From NCBI GenBank assembly GCA_965662545.1, contig CBFIHZ010000053.1, positions 1-19,468 of the forward strand: a stretch of DNA of 19,468 bases. The letters run 5' to 3'. Shown piece after piece: positions 1 through 7,596 of the stretch. The notes beneath the pieces are model-generated. The model saw only the letters and a list, made by a program, of their open reading frames with translations, did not search any database and was not told the origin of the DNA. The stretch comes from CPC320 sp002684375. GTDB lineage: Bacteria; Pseudomonadota; Alphaproteobacteria; Rhodobacterales; Rhodobacteraceae. The position numbers and the translations under genes are program-made. How positions within the stretch are numbered: position 1 is the stretch's first letter; every line of letters begins with the position of its first letter.

Positions 1-165
1 CTAAACCGTCTCAACTATTTCACAACAAGCTCGACCTTGTTGATCTGTATCTTTTAGCCGTTCCACCGACGCAGCAAAGGCCTGTGCATGGGCGTCGATC
101 ATCGCAAACTCATCCACTGCCACACCAAGGCTGCGTTCAATAGCATCGCATATGAGCGCGCGCCA
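1..165 (-). pseudogene. Unidentified C-terminal coding remnant
   Basis: Reading the minus strand, an open frame of 54 codons runs from just after a TAG (166-168) to a TAG at 1-3. The translation is protein-like (it includes AIERSLGVAVDEFAMIDAHA and ends CCEIVETV), with normal amphipathic composition. The same frame is also protein-like upstream of the internal TAG (RHKRLTNYAFRYLSALAIRP, about 169-240), so this may be one gene broken by a nonsense change and a frameshift. I do not recognise the family. It has no start codon with a ribosome site. It could be chance; confidence is low. Confidence 0.25.
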
Positions 166-736
166 CTATGTTCCAAAAGGTCTAATGGCCAAGGCGGAAA
201 GGTAGCGGAAGGCATAATTTGTCAATCGCTTATGGCGGTCTCAAGTCCATGCGAGTATGCGGGTGCCCCACTGGAAAATAGGGCGATAGCAGCTGTGGCA
301 GCGTTAAAGCGTAAGTGCTCATGCGCTGTCGCACCGTGTTTATGCGAAGGGGTGTGCCTATGGCCGTGTGTGTCAACCGGCATTGAAGTCAAAGCTGTCC
401 AAGCTTTTGACAGCAAAGAACATCGCATAATACATTCGTCAGATTTCTTAAGCTGTAAAAGTAAAGCATCCCCCTCGGCCATTCTCGTCCGCTGCAGGCG
501 CAACAGGGGCTGGGTGTTAGGTTAGATTGAGTGTGGAGGGTGCAGGAACGCCACCACTATTCACGCATCAATTTCAAGCTAAGCCGTACCGCAGCTCTCG
601 CCGAGTGGCGCCAAATATTGAGCGCATAGATTTAGGCTATGCCAGCAATCCGATGCGTGTTCTCATTAGTCTAACAGTACCCAACCATGGGTCCTGCACA
701 CCCGCAGCAAACGTCTGCTTTCCGAAAAGCGCCTCA
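1..736. other. Gene-poor stretch with coding-like debris
   Basis: I see no confident gene here. The long open frames on the plus strand (88-525 and 527-799) have unnatural composition (Cys-rich, no domain pattern) and the second runs into the antisense of the DUF1501 gene. On the minus strand two short protein-like stretches occur in different frames, about 222-503 and 1-165, suggesting a decayed gene. Nothing resembling an RNA gene or a U-tract terminator was found. Small hairpins exist just after the DUF1501 stop (for example around 675-690, ACCCA/TGGGT) but lack a following T-run. Confidence 0.5.
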
Positions 737-1909
737 TCAACTCCTCAACAAGCGCTCCAAGCTATCAGATCTAAATTTGGAGAACCGGTTTTTGTCTAAT
801 CCGAACCAATCCGCGAGGACGCGGTCGTAGACGACGCGGTAGTCCATTGTGTATGACACATCGCCTTCATTTATATCCCCCAAATCTGGATGTGTCCCCC
901 ATATACCTCCATCAAGTGCGCCACTCATTAAGAAATGGGGCGCTGCGGTTCCGTGGTCTGTACCGCCAGATTCATTTTCCAAGGCGCGGCGGCCAAACTC
1001 AGAATAAGTCATAACCAAAGTGTCTTCCCAATGGCCGCTCCGCTTCAGTGCTTTGCGCAGACCACTCAACCCCTTTGCTAAATTGCGCAGCAATGCGCGG
1101 TGCCGCCAGGCTTGATTTTCATGGGTATCAAACCCGTTAATCTTTAGTTTTAGCACCGGAGCGTCAATGCCCGCGTCAATCAAGCTGGCGGCCATGCTGA
1201 TCTGTTTGCCAAAATCACCCGCGTTTATTCGCATCGGGCTTTGATAACGCAAATTGCCGATTTTCTTTGAAATACTGCGCATGGAGGCATCCAATGCGCG
1301 ACCTCGGTCAAGAACCAATGAGAGGGCCGGGTTCTTGCTATCATCGGTCTTTAATGTCTCAATTTTGGTTCTGAGGTTAGAGAATTGCGCCATCGAGGTC
1401 ATTGACAGCCAGATGCCCGACGGGGACGCAAACACGCCCATGCCACCGTCAAGGCTGATCCCGTGGGCATCCAATTGTTCTGCGCCCGCAACCCCTTCAA
1501 TATCTTCAGTGAGCCATCCTGTTTTACCAGAGGCATTCCCGTCACCGCCCGTTTCCCAAATGGCAATCGACTTGAAATGAGAGCGGTTTTGACCTGGGTA
1601 TCCCAGCCCCTGAAGCACGGCCATATCTCCGGCCTGCCAAGCTGCATCAAGTGGCTTCATCGCGCTGTGAAGGGCCAATTCTTGATCCAAATCGAACACT
1701 TCATGCTTGAGCAACCCAATTTTAGGGCGCAGCTCGCGGTAGCGTTCATCCTTAATGGGAACCAAGGTGTTCAGCCCATCGTTCGCGCCGGACAGCTCTA
1801 CCAAGATCAAACGTCGGCCATTGCGCGCGCTGGCTGCTGCTAATTCGAGCGGCGCTAAGGGAATAGACATTCCCGCAAGAATTGCAGTGATAAGTTCACG
1901 ACGGTTCAT
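737..1909 (-). CDS. DUF1501 family exported protein
   Basis: 390-residue DUF1501 protein. The N-terminus has a paired-arginine motif (MNRRELI) followed by an Ala/Leu-rich stretch to about residue 28, consistent with a Tat leader. The mature part begins with the family-typical LILVELSGANDGLNTLVP (residues about 34-51), and near residues 305-325 carries YSEFGRR and then SGGTDHGTAAPHF, the conserved GGTDHG signature. DUF1501 proteins are distant members of the alkaline-phosphatase/sulfatase fold; the reaction is unknown. Length is usual for shorter members. It starts 20 bases after the DUF1800 stop, with an AAGGGG-type ribosome site, so the two are surely cotranscribed. DUF1800-DUF1501 pairing is common in proteobacteria and planctomycetes. 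A periplasmic or surface role is inferred. Confidence 0.9.
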   Translation of the reverse strand: MNRRELITAILAGMSIPLAPLELAAASARNGRRLILVELSGANDGLNTLVPIKDERYRELRPKIGLLKHEVFDLDQELALHSAMKPLDAAWQAGDMAVLQGLGYPGQNRSHFKSIAIWETGGDGNASGKTGWLTEDIEGVAGAEQLDAHGISLDGGMGVFASPSGIWLSMTSMAQFSNLRTKIETLKTDDSKNPALSLVLDRGRALDASMRSISKKIGNLRYQSPMRINAGDFGKQISMAASLIDAGIDAPVLKLKINGFDTHENQAWRHRALLRNLAKGLSGLRKALKRSGHWEDTLVMTYSEFGRRALENESGGTDHGTAAPHFLMSGALDGGIWGTHPDLGDINEGDVSYTMDYRVVYDRVLADWFGLDKNRFSKFRSDSLERLLRS

Positions 1910-1929
1910 TGGTCAATTCCCCTTCTGTG

Positions 1930-4677
1930 TCACTTAAGATTAAAAACTGGATCGGCAAAAAGCGCGCCCAGATCGTTTGAAGTTGCCCGCGCAATAGCTG
2001 GTGCAGAGGCAAGAAAGAATTTGGCGGTTGCTGCATGGTTCAGTTGGGATTCAAAATCGCCCCAAAACATTTTATCTCCAGGCTGACCCAATAAGATTGG
2101 CATTCTGGCAGTGTTAAGAGCCGTCATCATCGACATCATGCCGCCTGTTTCACCGATAGGCTGACGCAGTGAGATTTTTGAGGCGGTTGCCCACTTGGCA
2201 TGGCGGCTGCGAGGCAGATATCTGTCAATTTTATCGAATACAGTTTTCCAAGTTGCAAATTTGCGCTCACCATTTCTTTGCCGCCAACTGCGCCCTTTGC
2301 GTGCTTTCGCGATCATATCCGGGATCGACATCAAAAGGGTGGAAACAAATGCGCTCTGCTCTTTGCTGAGTTCCCTCCATTGCCGATTTTCTTTAGGGGT
2401 TCTGCGCCCGCTTAAAGCCAATTCTAAAAACCGCTCGCCGTTTTGATGATTTCTATGAGCAGACCGCGGTAGGGGCCCACCGATACAATCTGGAAAACAG
2501 TTGTTTTCTGAAATTTGCAAAACCGTACGATAACTTCCATCATTTGAACGCTCTCGCACGATCCTCAGAACCATGGCTTCTACCATGATCCCTTTGAAGT
2601 GTGGTCTCACCAGACCTATCCTAAATGCGTTCCAATTTTTGTTGCTTTTGAATTCCTTAGCGCCGCGGAAAAACACGCGTTCAGCAGTTACCCCATCGCT
2701 ATTGGACGAAACGCGTTCATCCGAGGGCATTAAGGTTTCGAAATCCCTGAACTCAATTGAACCAGAACAGTACATGCTTCCCGGTGTTTTGTTTCCGTTG
2801 CTGCATTGGGTTTGCTGTTTTGCTTTTGCGACGGGATACTGCCGGCCGGCAAAAGCCAGCCAATCTACAAAGAAGTTTCTGTCACCACCACTCAGTCCAC
2901 AGCAGTGATCGTTTAGAAAAGCTATAGAAAAGTAATCGGGTTTCAAATCTGATGGAACTTGAAATTGCTTTATTTTCCAATTTAAATCAGCGAATTCGGG
3001 CCGGTCGTAAAGTTCGGTGTCAATTCCGCCTTTTGCATTTGTGGTCTTGCTGGACCATATGGGTTTTCTCGAATCGTTCCCATAAGCTGAGACCCTAAAC
3101 TTGGGTGGGCCCTCGTAATCTTCAGCTGCATACCTAATAATGATATTGTTGCTTGCGCCTGGCGTGTCCGGTGCTGCCGTCATCATGTTTTCAATCATGC
3201 CATCCGCGCTCGCGACTTGAGGCTCTGCTATCAATAGTTCCTCGATCATTTGGTTTCGAATGAGCAACCGTGATGGTGTCAACCAATCAGAGCCTCCAGG
3301 CCAACCCGCAACATTTGGCGGATCGAACAGATTTTGGCCCAGCTGTTCAAGACGATTGGGAATCGAGGACCACCACTCAGGTAGCATACCGGTAGAGCGC
3401 ATTGTTCCAACCAAGAGATCAACGGGGGACTTGATGATCGTGGCCCTATTTTCTGCGGCCCAAAACTGTGGGGCACTGAGCGTTTCGCGTAAAAGCGTTT
3501 TGATGTCGTAATCACTTGCTCTGAATGCATCCGCTATGGCGTCCAACTGCTGGGGATCTGAGTTGAAATCAGAGATATAGTTTTTCCAAAACTTCTGCGC
3601 GATAAATTTCGCCGTTGCGGGCTGGCGCATCAAAATGTCTACAACGTCATCGCCATCGAACCGGCCACGCCAATCAAATATTGTTTTTGTGCCTCGGTCA
3701 TGATCCCAAACATTGAATTCAAATTCATCATTGCGCAGCTTGTTAACGCTATAACCCGTTAAGGCGCGCGCGACTTCTTTTATTGTTTTTTCCGTATAGT
3801 TTCCTTCGCCTAAGACGAAAAGTTCCATCAATTCTCGTGCTAAATTCTCGTTTGGGTTTCCTTTTCGGCTACTGTTGTTGTCGAGGTAGTCCAGCATCGC
3901 TGCATCATGGATCATCGCGCGTGTGAGAACGCGAAAATTGGTATGTCCGTACTTCCGGAGCGCCCAATGTTGCTTCGCCAAGACATGTACATTCTCGTTG
4001 AGGCCCGAATATGCCGTTACAAAGTGATTGTGCCAGAAAAGAACTAAACGCTCCCCAGCGGGCTGTTGGGTCGCCAACATTTCACGGACCCACCATAAGC
4101 GTAAATCGGCCATTTCCTTATCGCGCGCGACGCGAAAGTTTTGCTGATCACCTTCCTCCATATCGTTGCGGGCCCAATAAATCGGATACTCATATGAGAA
4201 GAAATCGGGTGGGGGTAATTGCGTATTATCCACATCGAGTTTGGAGATTTCACGGCTTATGGCGGCACTTCTCGTAAGACCAACCAAGGCCTGTATTTCC
4301 GTTGGATGTGCACCCAGACCGGTCCGTGAGATCAGGTGTCTGGCATCCTCGAAAGACATCGTTTCTTGCAGCCGTGTCTTCTGCAAATCCATGGTCTCAT
4401 GATACAAATTGAAAGCACTTGTCAGATGGGTGAAAATCTCTGTTGTCAGGCCGTCTGCCCTTGTGGGCGACTGTGTGACCCCGACAGTTTTGAGAGCCTT
4501 TGATAAGGCCAGCTCAGTCTGCGGACCCCACAGCCCGTCTGAAGGCCCAGGATTGAAACCAGCTGCACGCAGGGAGTTTTGTATCATAAGTGTCTTAGAT
4601 GGTTCGGCCAAAACCGCACCCGCTTGAGGTATAAGCAAAAATATAAAAACTGTGAAAACAACTAATTTAAGGTACAT
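1930..4677 (-). CDS. DUF1800 protein with PG-binding-like and CBM60-like regions
   Basis: 915-residue exported protein. Residues 1-24 form a signal peptide ending near AVLA. Residues about 27-70 resemble a PG_binding_1 domain (NPGPSDGLWGPQTELAL). Residues about 105-505 are the DUF1800 domain: LVLFWHNHF, then NENLARELMELFVLGEGNY, ARALTGY, and FDPPNVAGWPGG are recognisable family blocks. Residues about 509-613 look like an inserted xylan-type calcium-dependent carbohydrate-binding module (CBM60-like): it starts NNIIIRYAAEDYEGPPKFRV and closes with FLNDHCCGL followed by GGDRNFFVDWLAF. The remaining 300 residues resume family-like helices and end LFADPVFNLK. It is longer than usual for the family (about 450-600). 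The start is supported by GGAGGAAGA just upstream. Function is unknown; cell-envelope polysaccharide contact is inference. Confidence 0.88.
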   Translation of the reverse strand: MYLKLVVFTVFIFLLIPQAGAVLAEPSKTLMIQNSLRAAGFNPGPSDGLWGPQTELALSKALKTVGVTQSPTRADGLTTEIFTHLTSAFNLYHETMDLQKTRLQETMSFEDARHLISRTGLGAHPTEIQALVGLTRSAAISREISKLDVDNTQLPPPDFFSYEYPIYWARNDMEEGDQQNFRVARDKEMADLRLWWVREMLATQQPAGERLVLFWHNHFVTAYSGLNENVHVLAKQHWALRKYGHTNFRVLTRAMIHDAAMLDYLDNNSSRKGNPNENLARELMELFVLGEGNYTEKTIKEVARALTGYSVNKLRNDEFEFNVWDHDRGTKTIFDWRGRFDGDDVVDILMRQPATAKFIAQKFWKNYISDFNSDPQQLDAIADAFRASDYDIKTLLRETLSAPQFWAAENRATIIKSPVDLLVGTMRSTGMLPEWWSSIPNRLEQLGQNLFDPPNVAGWPGGSDWLTPSRLLIRNQMIEELLIAEPQVASADGMIENMMTAAPDTPGASNNIIIRYAAEDYEGPPKFRVSAYGNDSRKPIWSSKTTNAKGGIDTELYDRPEFADLNWKIKQFQVPSDLKPDYFSIAFLNDHCCGLSGGDRNFFVDWLAFAGRQYPVAKAKQQTQCSNGNKTPGSMYCSGSIEFRDFETLMPSDERVSSNSDGVTAERVFFRGAKEFKSNKNWNAFRIGLVRPHFKGIMVEAMVLRIVRERSNDGSYRTVLQISENNCFPDCIGGPLPRSAHRNHQNGERFLELALSGRRTPKENRQWRELSKEQSAFVSTLLMSIPDMIAKARKGRSWRQRNGERKFATWKTVFDKIDRYLPRSRHAKWATASKISLRQPIGETGGMMSMMTALNTARMPILLGQPGDKMFWGDFESQLNHAATAKFFLASAPAIARATSNDLGALFADPVFNLK

Positions 4678-4983
4678 TCTTCCTCCAAAGGGATGGATCT
4701 CGCTAAATCAAATTAGTTATCCTCTCTCTGCGCTAAGGTGTGATTATACTGGATTATCGGCTATCGGCAACTGTGGCTCAGGCCGGCTTTGTCAGATAAA
4801 AATTTCTTGAAGAGGGCAGGGTGACTTTATAGCGTCTTTGTATGACAAACCATTCTCCAATTAGCTAGTTTAAAACTAACCCTGAAGTTAAACGGCTTGC
4901 AGTCATGCTGTATGTTTGATGTCCGCAGTCTCTTTGCAATGTAAAAGATTTACTGTGTCAACGCTGGACTAGAACGCAAACAT
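4678..4983. other. Intergenic stretch, promoter only
   Basis: About 300 bases between the DUF1800 start and the first IS remnant. Apart from the ribosome site and promoter of the DUF1800 operon I see no gene, RNA or repeat structure. Confidence 0.5.
4743..4770 (-). promoter_or_regulatory. Candidate sigma70 promoter for the DUF1800-DUF1501 operon
   Basis: On the minus strand TTGCCG (4765-4770) and a perfect TATAAT (4743-4748) are separated by 16 bases. This would start transcription near 4736 and give a leader of about 60 bases before the DUF1800 start at 4677. Only the sequence match supports it. Confidence 0.5.
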
Positions 4984-5466
4984 TGTCTGTTGTCAGCTTT
5001 TTGGAACCACGAGCTTTTTAAATAACGAGAATGTTTAGGCTCATCTGATTACTTTCATTATGCGGTCTGTTTGCGGTGTTGCAAGCGTCTTGCTTGTAAG
5101 GTGTTTTGTTTGATCATTTCCCTTTGTTGTAGAATGGCTTTGTCACGTCCAAAGTAGACATCAGACGGAGTGACGTTGTTCAAGATCGCAGGATAGCGCT
5201 GCCGGTTGTCGTGATCCACGAAGGCTTCGATATGAGCCTCAAGCTCATCGGGCGGGAAATAGTTTTCTAGCAGGCAGGGGTTTTTCAGGGTTTGATGCCA
5301 GCGCGCCATCTTGCCTCGTGTTTGTGGATGATAAGGCGCGCCGCGAGAATGCCTCATACCTTTGTCTTGCAGCCATTCAGCCAGATCGCCTGTGACGTAA
5401 CCAGAGCCATTGTCACTCAGCAGATGTGGCTTGTGAACGGCGCGGACGTGGTCGCTGCAAAATGCT
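4984..5466 (-). mobile_element. Truncated IS3-family element (right end)
   Basis: Contains the 3' half of an orfB transposase (5058-5460) and about 75 bases of downstream sequence. The likely outer end is the TGTCTGTTGTCAG at 4984, beginning with TG as IS3-family ends do. The left end and orfA are missing; homology is lost near 5466. The exact boundaries are inferred. Confidence 0.55.
5058..5460 (-). pseudogene. IS3-family transposase orfB, C-terminal fragment
   Basis: About 134 residues of the integrase (rve) domain. It shows the second catalytic aspartate in LLSDNGSGYV, then RGAPYHPQTRGKMARWHQTL and the family's C-terminal block (VTPSDVYFGRDKAILQQREM). In active relatives the segment reads GKIERWHQTLKN, with the catalytic glutamate 36 residues after the aspartate; here that position is alanine (GKMARW), so the DDE triad is broken as well as the N-terminus lost. 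Homology begins near DHVRAVHKPH; the residues read upstream of about 5466 are not transposase-like. It cannot be functional. Confidence 0.85.
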
Positions 5467-5579
5467 TTCGGCATGGATAACCGACCACCGGATGATTTTA
5501 AAGAATGCCCCACTCGCAAATGCTCTGGTGAAATCTTCTGATCTTGGGTATTGCATTCCGAAACTGGAGAGTAGCTGTA

Positions 5580-5981
5580 ATGAAACTTATGATATATTTG
5601 ACGATCACATGCTGTGTTCTTACGACCAGCGCTTGGTCACAAACTCGTTATTTTCTATTTCCGAGTGAGGTTCGTGCGTACTCGCAGCAATTCTCCCAAA
5701 CGGTTAATGTTTTTGGAATTGTCCACTCTGTTAAAAATTTGGAGGCAGACACCTTTGGATTTCAATTTTCACTATCAGATAAAAATGAAAGTATAACCGT
5801 CGTTTATGAGGGTGGATTACCTGATTTATTTGAACCGGGTATTCCCGCGGTGGTTCACGGTGAATTTGAGGAAAATATTTTCTCTGCGACATCAATTATT
5901 GTTAAATTTTCCACCGAATACTTGCCGATACCAGCGCTCAATGAATTGCGTTCATACGGCGTAATGATACCTAATGAATAG
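5580..5981 (+). CDS. CcmE-like OB-fold protein lacking the heme-binding His
   Basis: 133-residue exported or membrane-anchored protein. Residues 1-21 are hydrophobic (MKLMIYLTITCCVLTTSAWS), a signal peptide or N-terminal anchor. The rest aligns with cytochrome c maturation heme chaperone CcmE: YFLFPSEV (in CcmE, a Y-TP-E block), a GIV turn, then TVVYEGGLPDLFEPGIPAVVHGEF, matching the very conserved V-YEG-LPDLFREGQGVV-G. In CcmE this is followed by AKHDENYTP, where His130 binds heme covalently. Here the segment is VKFSTEYLP: the tyrosine is kept and the histidine is phenylalanine. Canonical heme transfer is therefore unlikely. The ATG at 5580 is chosen because GGAGAG lies 8 bases upstream and the leader begins there. 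IS remnants lie on both sides; no other ccm genes are present. Codon use looks AT-rich relative to the catabolic operon. Confidence 0.75.
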   Translation: MKLMIYLTITCCVLTTSAWSQTRYFLFPSEVRAYSQQFSQTVNVFGIVHSVKNLEADTFGFQFSLSDKNESITVVYEGGLPDLFEPGIPAVVHGEFEENIFSATSIIVKFSTEYLPIPALNELRSYGVMIPNE

Positions 5982-5982
5982 T

Positions 5983-6123
5983 TGGCAATCTCCCCATTTT
6001 TAATGGGGCCCACTTGTAGAACTACGCGGCCATTTTCAGTTTCATTGCAGGTATGACCCCGCCGATGGCCGTGTTGGGCAGGTCGTTGTTGTAAGTCCAG
6101 AACCATTTCGTGGCCTGATCTTG
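5983..6123 (-). mobile_element. IS3-family remnant, extreme right end
   Basis: The minus strand at 6022-6123 encodes the last 33 residues of an IS3-family orfB: QDQATKWFWTYNND, then the typical finish GGVIPAMKLKMAA followed by TAG. The upstream frame is closed by a TAA, so only this end survives. The sequence beyond the stop ends with TGGCAATCTCCCC at 5983, which fits an IS terminus beginning with TG. It abuts the CcmE-like gene within two bases. It belongs to a different subgroup from the remnant at 4984-5466. Confidence 0.75.
5992..6008. terminator. Stem-loop after the CcmE-like gene, probably IS end
   Basis: CCCCATT and AATGGGG pair perfectly (7 bp) across a TTT loop, 10 bases after the CcmE-like stop. 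No T-run follows, so termination is uncertain. It also lies within the apparent terminal sequence of the IS3 fragment that begins TGGCAATCTCCCC at 5983, and may simply belong to that IS. Confidence 0.35.
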
Positions 6124-6278
6124 TGCTTACCTGAATCGTTCTCAAACCAGACGTCAACCCGTCAAAATTCGGATCCCAGACGTCTCCGATCATAGCATTA
6201 TTTAAAACAAGAGTTAAGAAAATGTACTCTTATCAATCTGGAGGTTCGTTTAAGCTTTATATTAGAGGTGTTTGATAG

Positions 6279-6296
6279 GGTATATTTGAATATACC
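6279..6296 (-). terminator. Weak stem-loop after pseudoazurin gene
   Basis: A perfect 7-bp AT-rich stem (GGTATAT/ATATACC) with a TTGA loop lies just after the pseudoazurin stop codon. No T-tract follows on the minus-strand transcript, so it is only a candidate terminator. Confidence 0.3.
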
Positions 6297-6301
6297 TAAA
6301 C

Positions 6302-6742
6302 TTATTGCAATAATTTGGCCTTTGATTTCGCAATTTTAATCAATCTTTTCAAAACTGAATTCGCCACATGGGGTAATAGAGTGCTTTTAATGATCTCTAA
6401 ATTATGAAAATCTTTGTCAACCACTATGAGGCCTAACATGCCCATATTACCATGTGGGGTACATTGATATAAGTACACGCCAGGAACTGTAAAAATGACT
6501 GAATAAAACGCGTCTATTTCTGATTTTTTGGGAAGGGTGTTCATATTCGGACCTGAAAGAAATTCCACATTATGGCCTTTATTTGTTGGCAACCATTCGA
6601 CAGTGTCTCCTGCGTCAATGAGGATAACTTCACTGCTGTAGGAGTCATGTGCTGTAAACTCTATTTGAATAGTCTCTGCTAAAGCCAGGTTTGGGATTGC
6701 CATAAGGGTCATAATGAAAAATACAGTAAATATCATACGCAT
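6302..6742 (-). CDS. Pseudoazurin-like blue copper protein
   Basis: 146-residue periplasmic type 1 copper electron carrier. A signal peptide covers about residues 1-22 (ending NLALA). The cupredoxin domain has the pseudoazurin pattern: IDAGDTVEWLPTNKGHNVEF supplies the first His ligand, and YLYQCTPHGNMGMLGLIVV supplies Cys, His and Met with the exact C-x2-H-x4-M spacing of pseudoazurin. The C-terminal helix region (LEIIKS onward) is present and very lysine-rich. Pseudoazurins donate electrons to copper nitrite reductase, nitrous oxide reductase or other periplasmic reductases; none is encoded here. The next in-frame ATG at 6736 is an alternative start; neither has a strong ribosome site. It is convergent with the CcmE-like gene and bordered by IS remnants, yet the frame is intact. 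Confidence 0.88.
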   Translation of the reverse strand: MRMIFTVFFIMTLMAIPNLALAETIQIEFTAHDSYSSEVILIDAGDTVEWLPTNKGHNVEFLSGPNMNTLPKKSEIDAFYSVIFTVPGVYLYQCTPHGNMGMLGLIVVDKDFHNLEIIKSTLLPHVANSVLKRLIKIAKSKAKLLQ

Positions 6743-6820
6743 GCTTTGCTACTTTAAAGATTTTCGACTCACCCTTATTTGATGAATGATGGTTTAAGAT
6801 AAGACAATACGTGATAGATG

Positions 6821-7050
6821 TGCTTCTAGATTTTAGACCAGTTTGCAGCCTGTTTAAGGTGGATTATGGTTTCACTTTAGGCTGCTTGTCTCGTTGCTTC
6901 TGTTTTGCTCTCATAGGCTTCGTTCGGGGTCAATATGCATGGGTGGAATGCGGGCGCTCGGCGTTGTAGTAGGTCAAGCATTTTCCGATACCGGCCTTGG
7001 CCTCTGATCCGCCTTAGCCAGGCTGCAAACTGGTCGAAAAACTAGGACCA
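6821..7050 (-). mobile_element. MITE-like internally deleted IS3-family element
   Basis: A 230-base unit bounded by inverted ends. Plus-strand bases 6821-6864 and the reverse complement of 7007-7050 match at about 37 of 44 positions, and the inner 29 bases (from GACCAGTTTGCAGCCTG) match at 26 of 29. Both ends start with TG. Between the ends the minus strand carries only the tail of an IS3-type orfB, split by a frameshift (TYYNAERPHSTHAY in one frame, LTPNEAYESKTEATRQAA and stop in the other). orfA and most of orfB are gone. The 7050 end interrupts the orfB of the neighbouring IS3 element. No target duplication is seen, so the outer flank was later deleted. Confidence 0.65.
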
Positions 7051-7059
7051 CCTCTCGTC

Positions 7060-7312
7060 GCCACAGGCGTTCCACAGGTTTGTCATTCACTTGCTAGCCT
7101 GCATCTCTCAACAAGGCAGCGATCCGGCGATAGCCATATCGACCGTACTGGCGCGTCAGTTCGATCATGTCCTCGACCAAGCGCTCTTCGTCAGCACGCC
7201 CCTTTGGCAACCGACGCTGCGTGGATCGGTGCTGGCCCAGAACGCGACAAGCCCGTCGCTCAGAAACTTTGAACTGGTCGCGCACATGATCAATGCAGGC
7301 CCGCCGGCGGGA
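7060..7312 (-). pseudogene. IS3-family transposase orfB, N-terminal fragment with nonsense codon
   Basis: Following orfA in another frame, the minus strand encodes SPSRRRACIDHVRDQFKVSE, then RRACRVLGQHRSTQRR and YGRYGYRRIAALLRDAG, the standard N-terminal HTH_21 region of OrfB. A TAG at 7094-7096 replaces what is normally a tryptophan codon (relatives read AGWQVN), and the homology continues behind it (QVNDKPVERLWRRE) until the MITE-like element interrupts it. The catalytic domain is absent. Confidence 0.8.
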
Positions 7313-7596
7313 GGGGCTCCGAAGTTTCCCGATGCGGCCTCTTTCAAGATTAGCTTGTCCGATGTCTGGTCAGAAACCGCACGACGCAGGCGCTCGTTCT
7401 CTTTCTGTAGCCGCTTCAGTTCTTTGAGTTGTTCTATGCCCATTCCACCGTGCTTTTTCTTCCAACGGTAATAGGTTTGTTCAGTCACGCTGATCTGTCT
7501 GATCGCGTCAATCCGAGGCATGCCTTGCCCCATCAGAAATTCAACCTGCCGTAACTTCACGACAATCTCTTCAGGCTTAGGTCTCTTAATCGCCAT
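7310..7596 (-). pseudogene. IS3-family transposase orfA (helix-turn-helix and leucine zipper)
   Basis: Starts MAIKRPKPEEIVVKLRQVEF with an HTH region (SVTEQTYYRWKKKHGG, residues about 36-52) and a heptad-rich segment (LKELKRLQKENERLRRAV), then LILKEAASGNF, where orfA of this type normally ends or shifts into orfB. All are hallmarks of the IS3-family OrfA DNA-binding subunit. In this copy the usual stop after GNF is missing and the frame runs on as nonsense to 7165. A good ribosome site (GGAGG) precedes the ATG. The element has no complete orfB, so no autonomous transposition is expected. Confidence 0.85.

Noticed and set aside
222..360. His-rich stretch and PAYSHGLETAI resembling a urease ureE-ureF junction
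   Set aside because: Only about 15 residues fit, the residues after it do not resemble UreF, and no other urease gene is present; probably chance.
88..525. 145-codon plus-strand open frame near the left edge
   Set aside because: Composition is unnatural (many Cys, no hydrophobic or domain pattern), no ribosome site, and the opposite strand looks more protein-like.
675..690. Small hairpin after the DUF1501 stop as a terminator
   Set aside because: The stem is only 5 bp and no T-run follows.
5855..6193. 112-codon minus-strand open frame across the region after the CcmE-like gene
   Set aside because: It reads the IS3 orfB tail in the wrong frame and the antisense of the CcmE-like gene; the real remnant is the 33-residue tail ending MKLKMAA.
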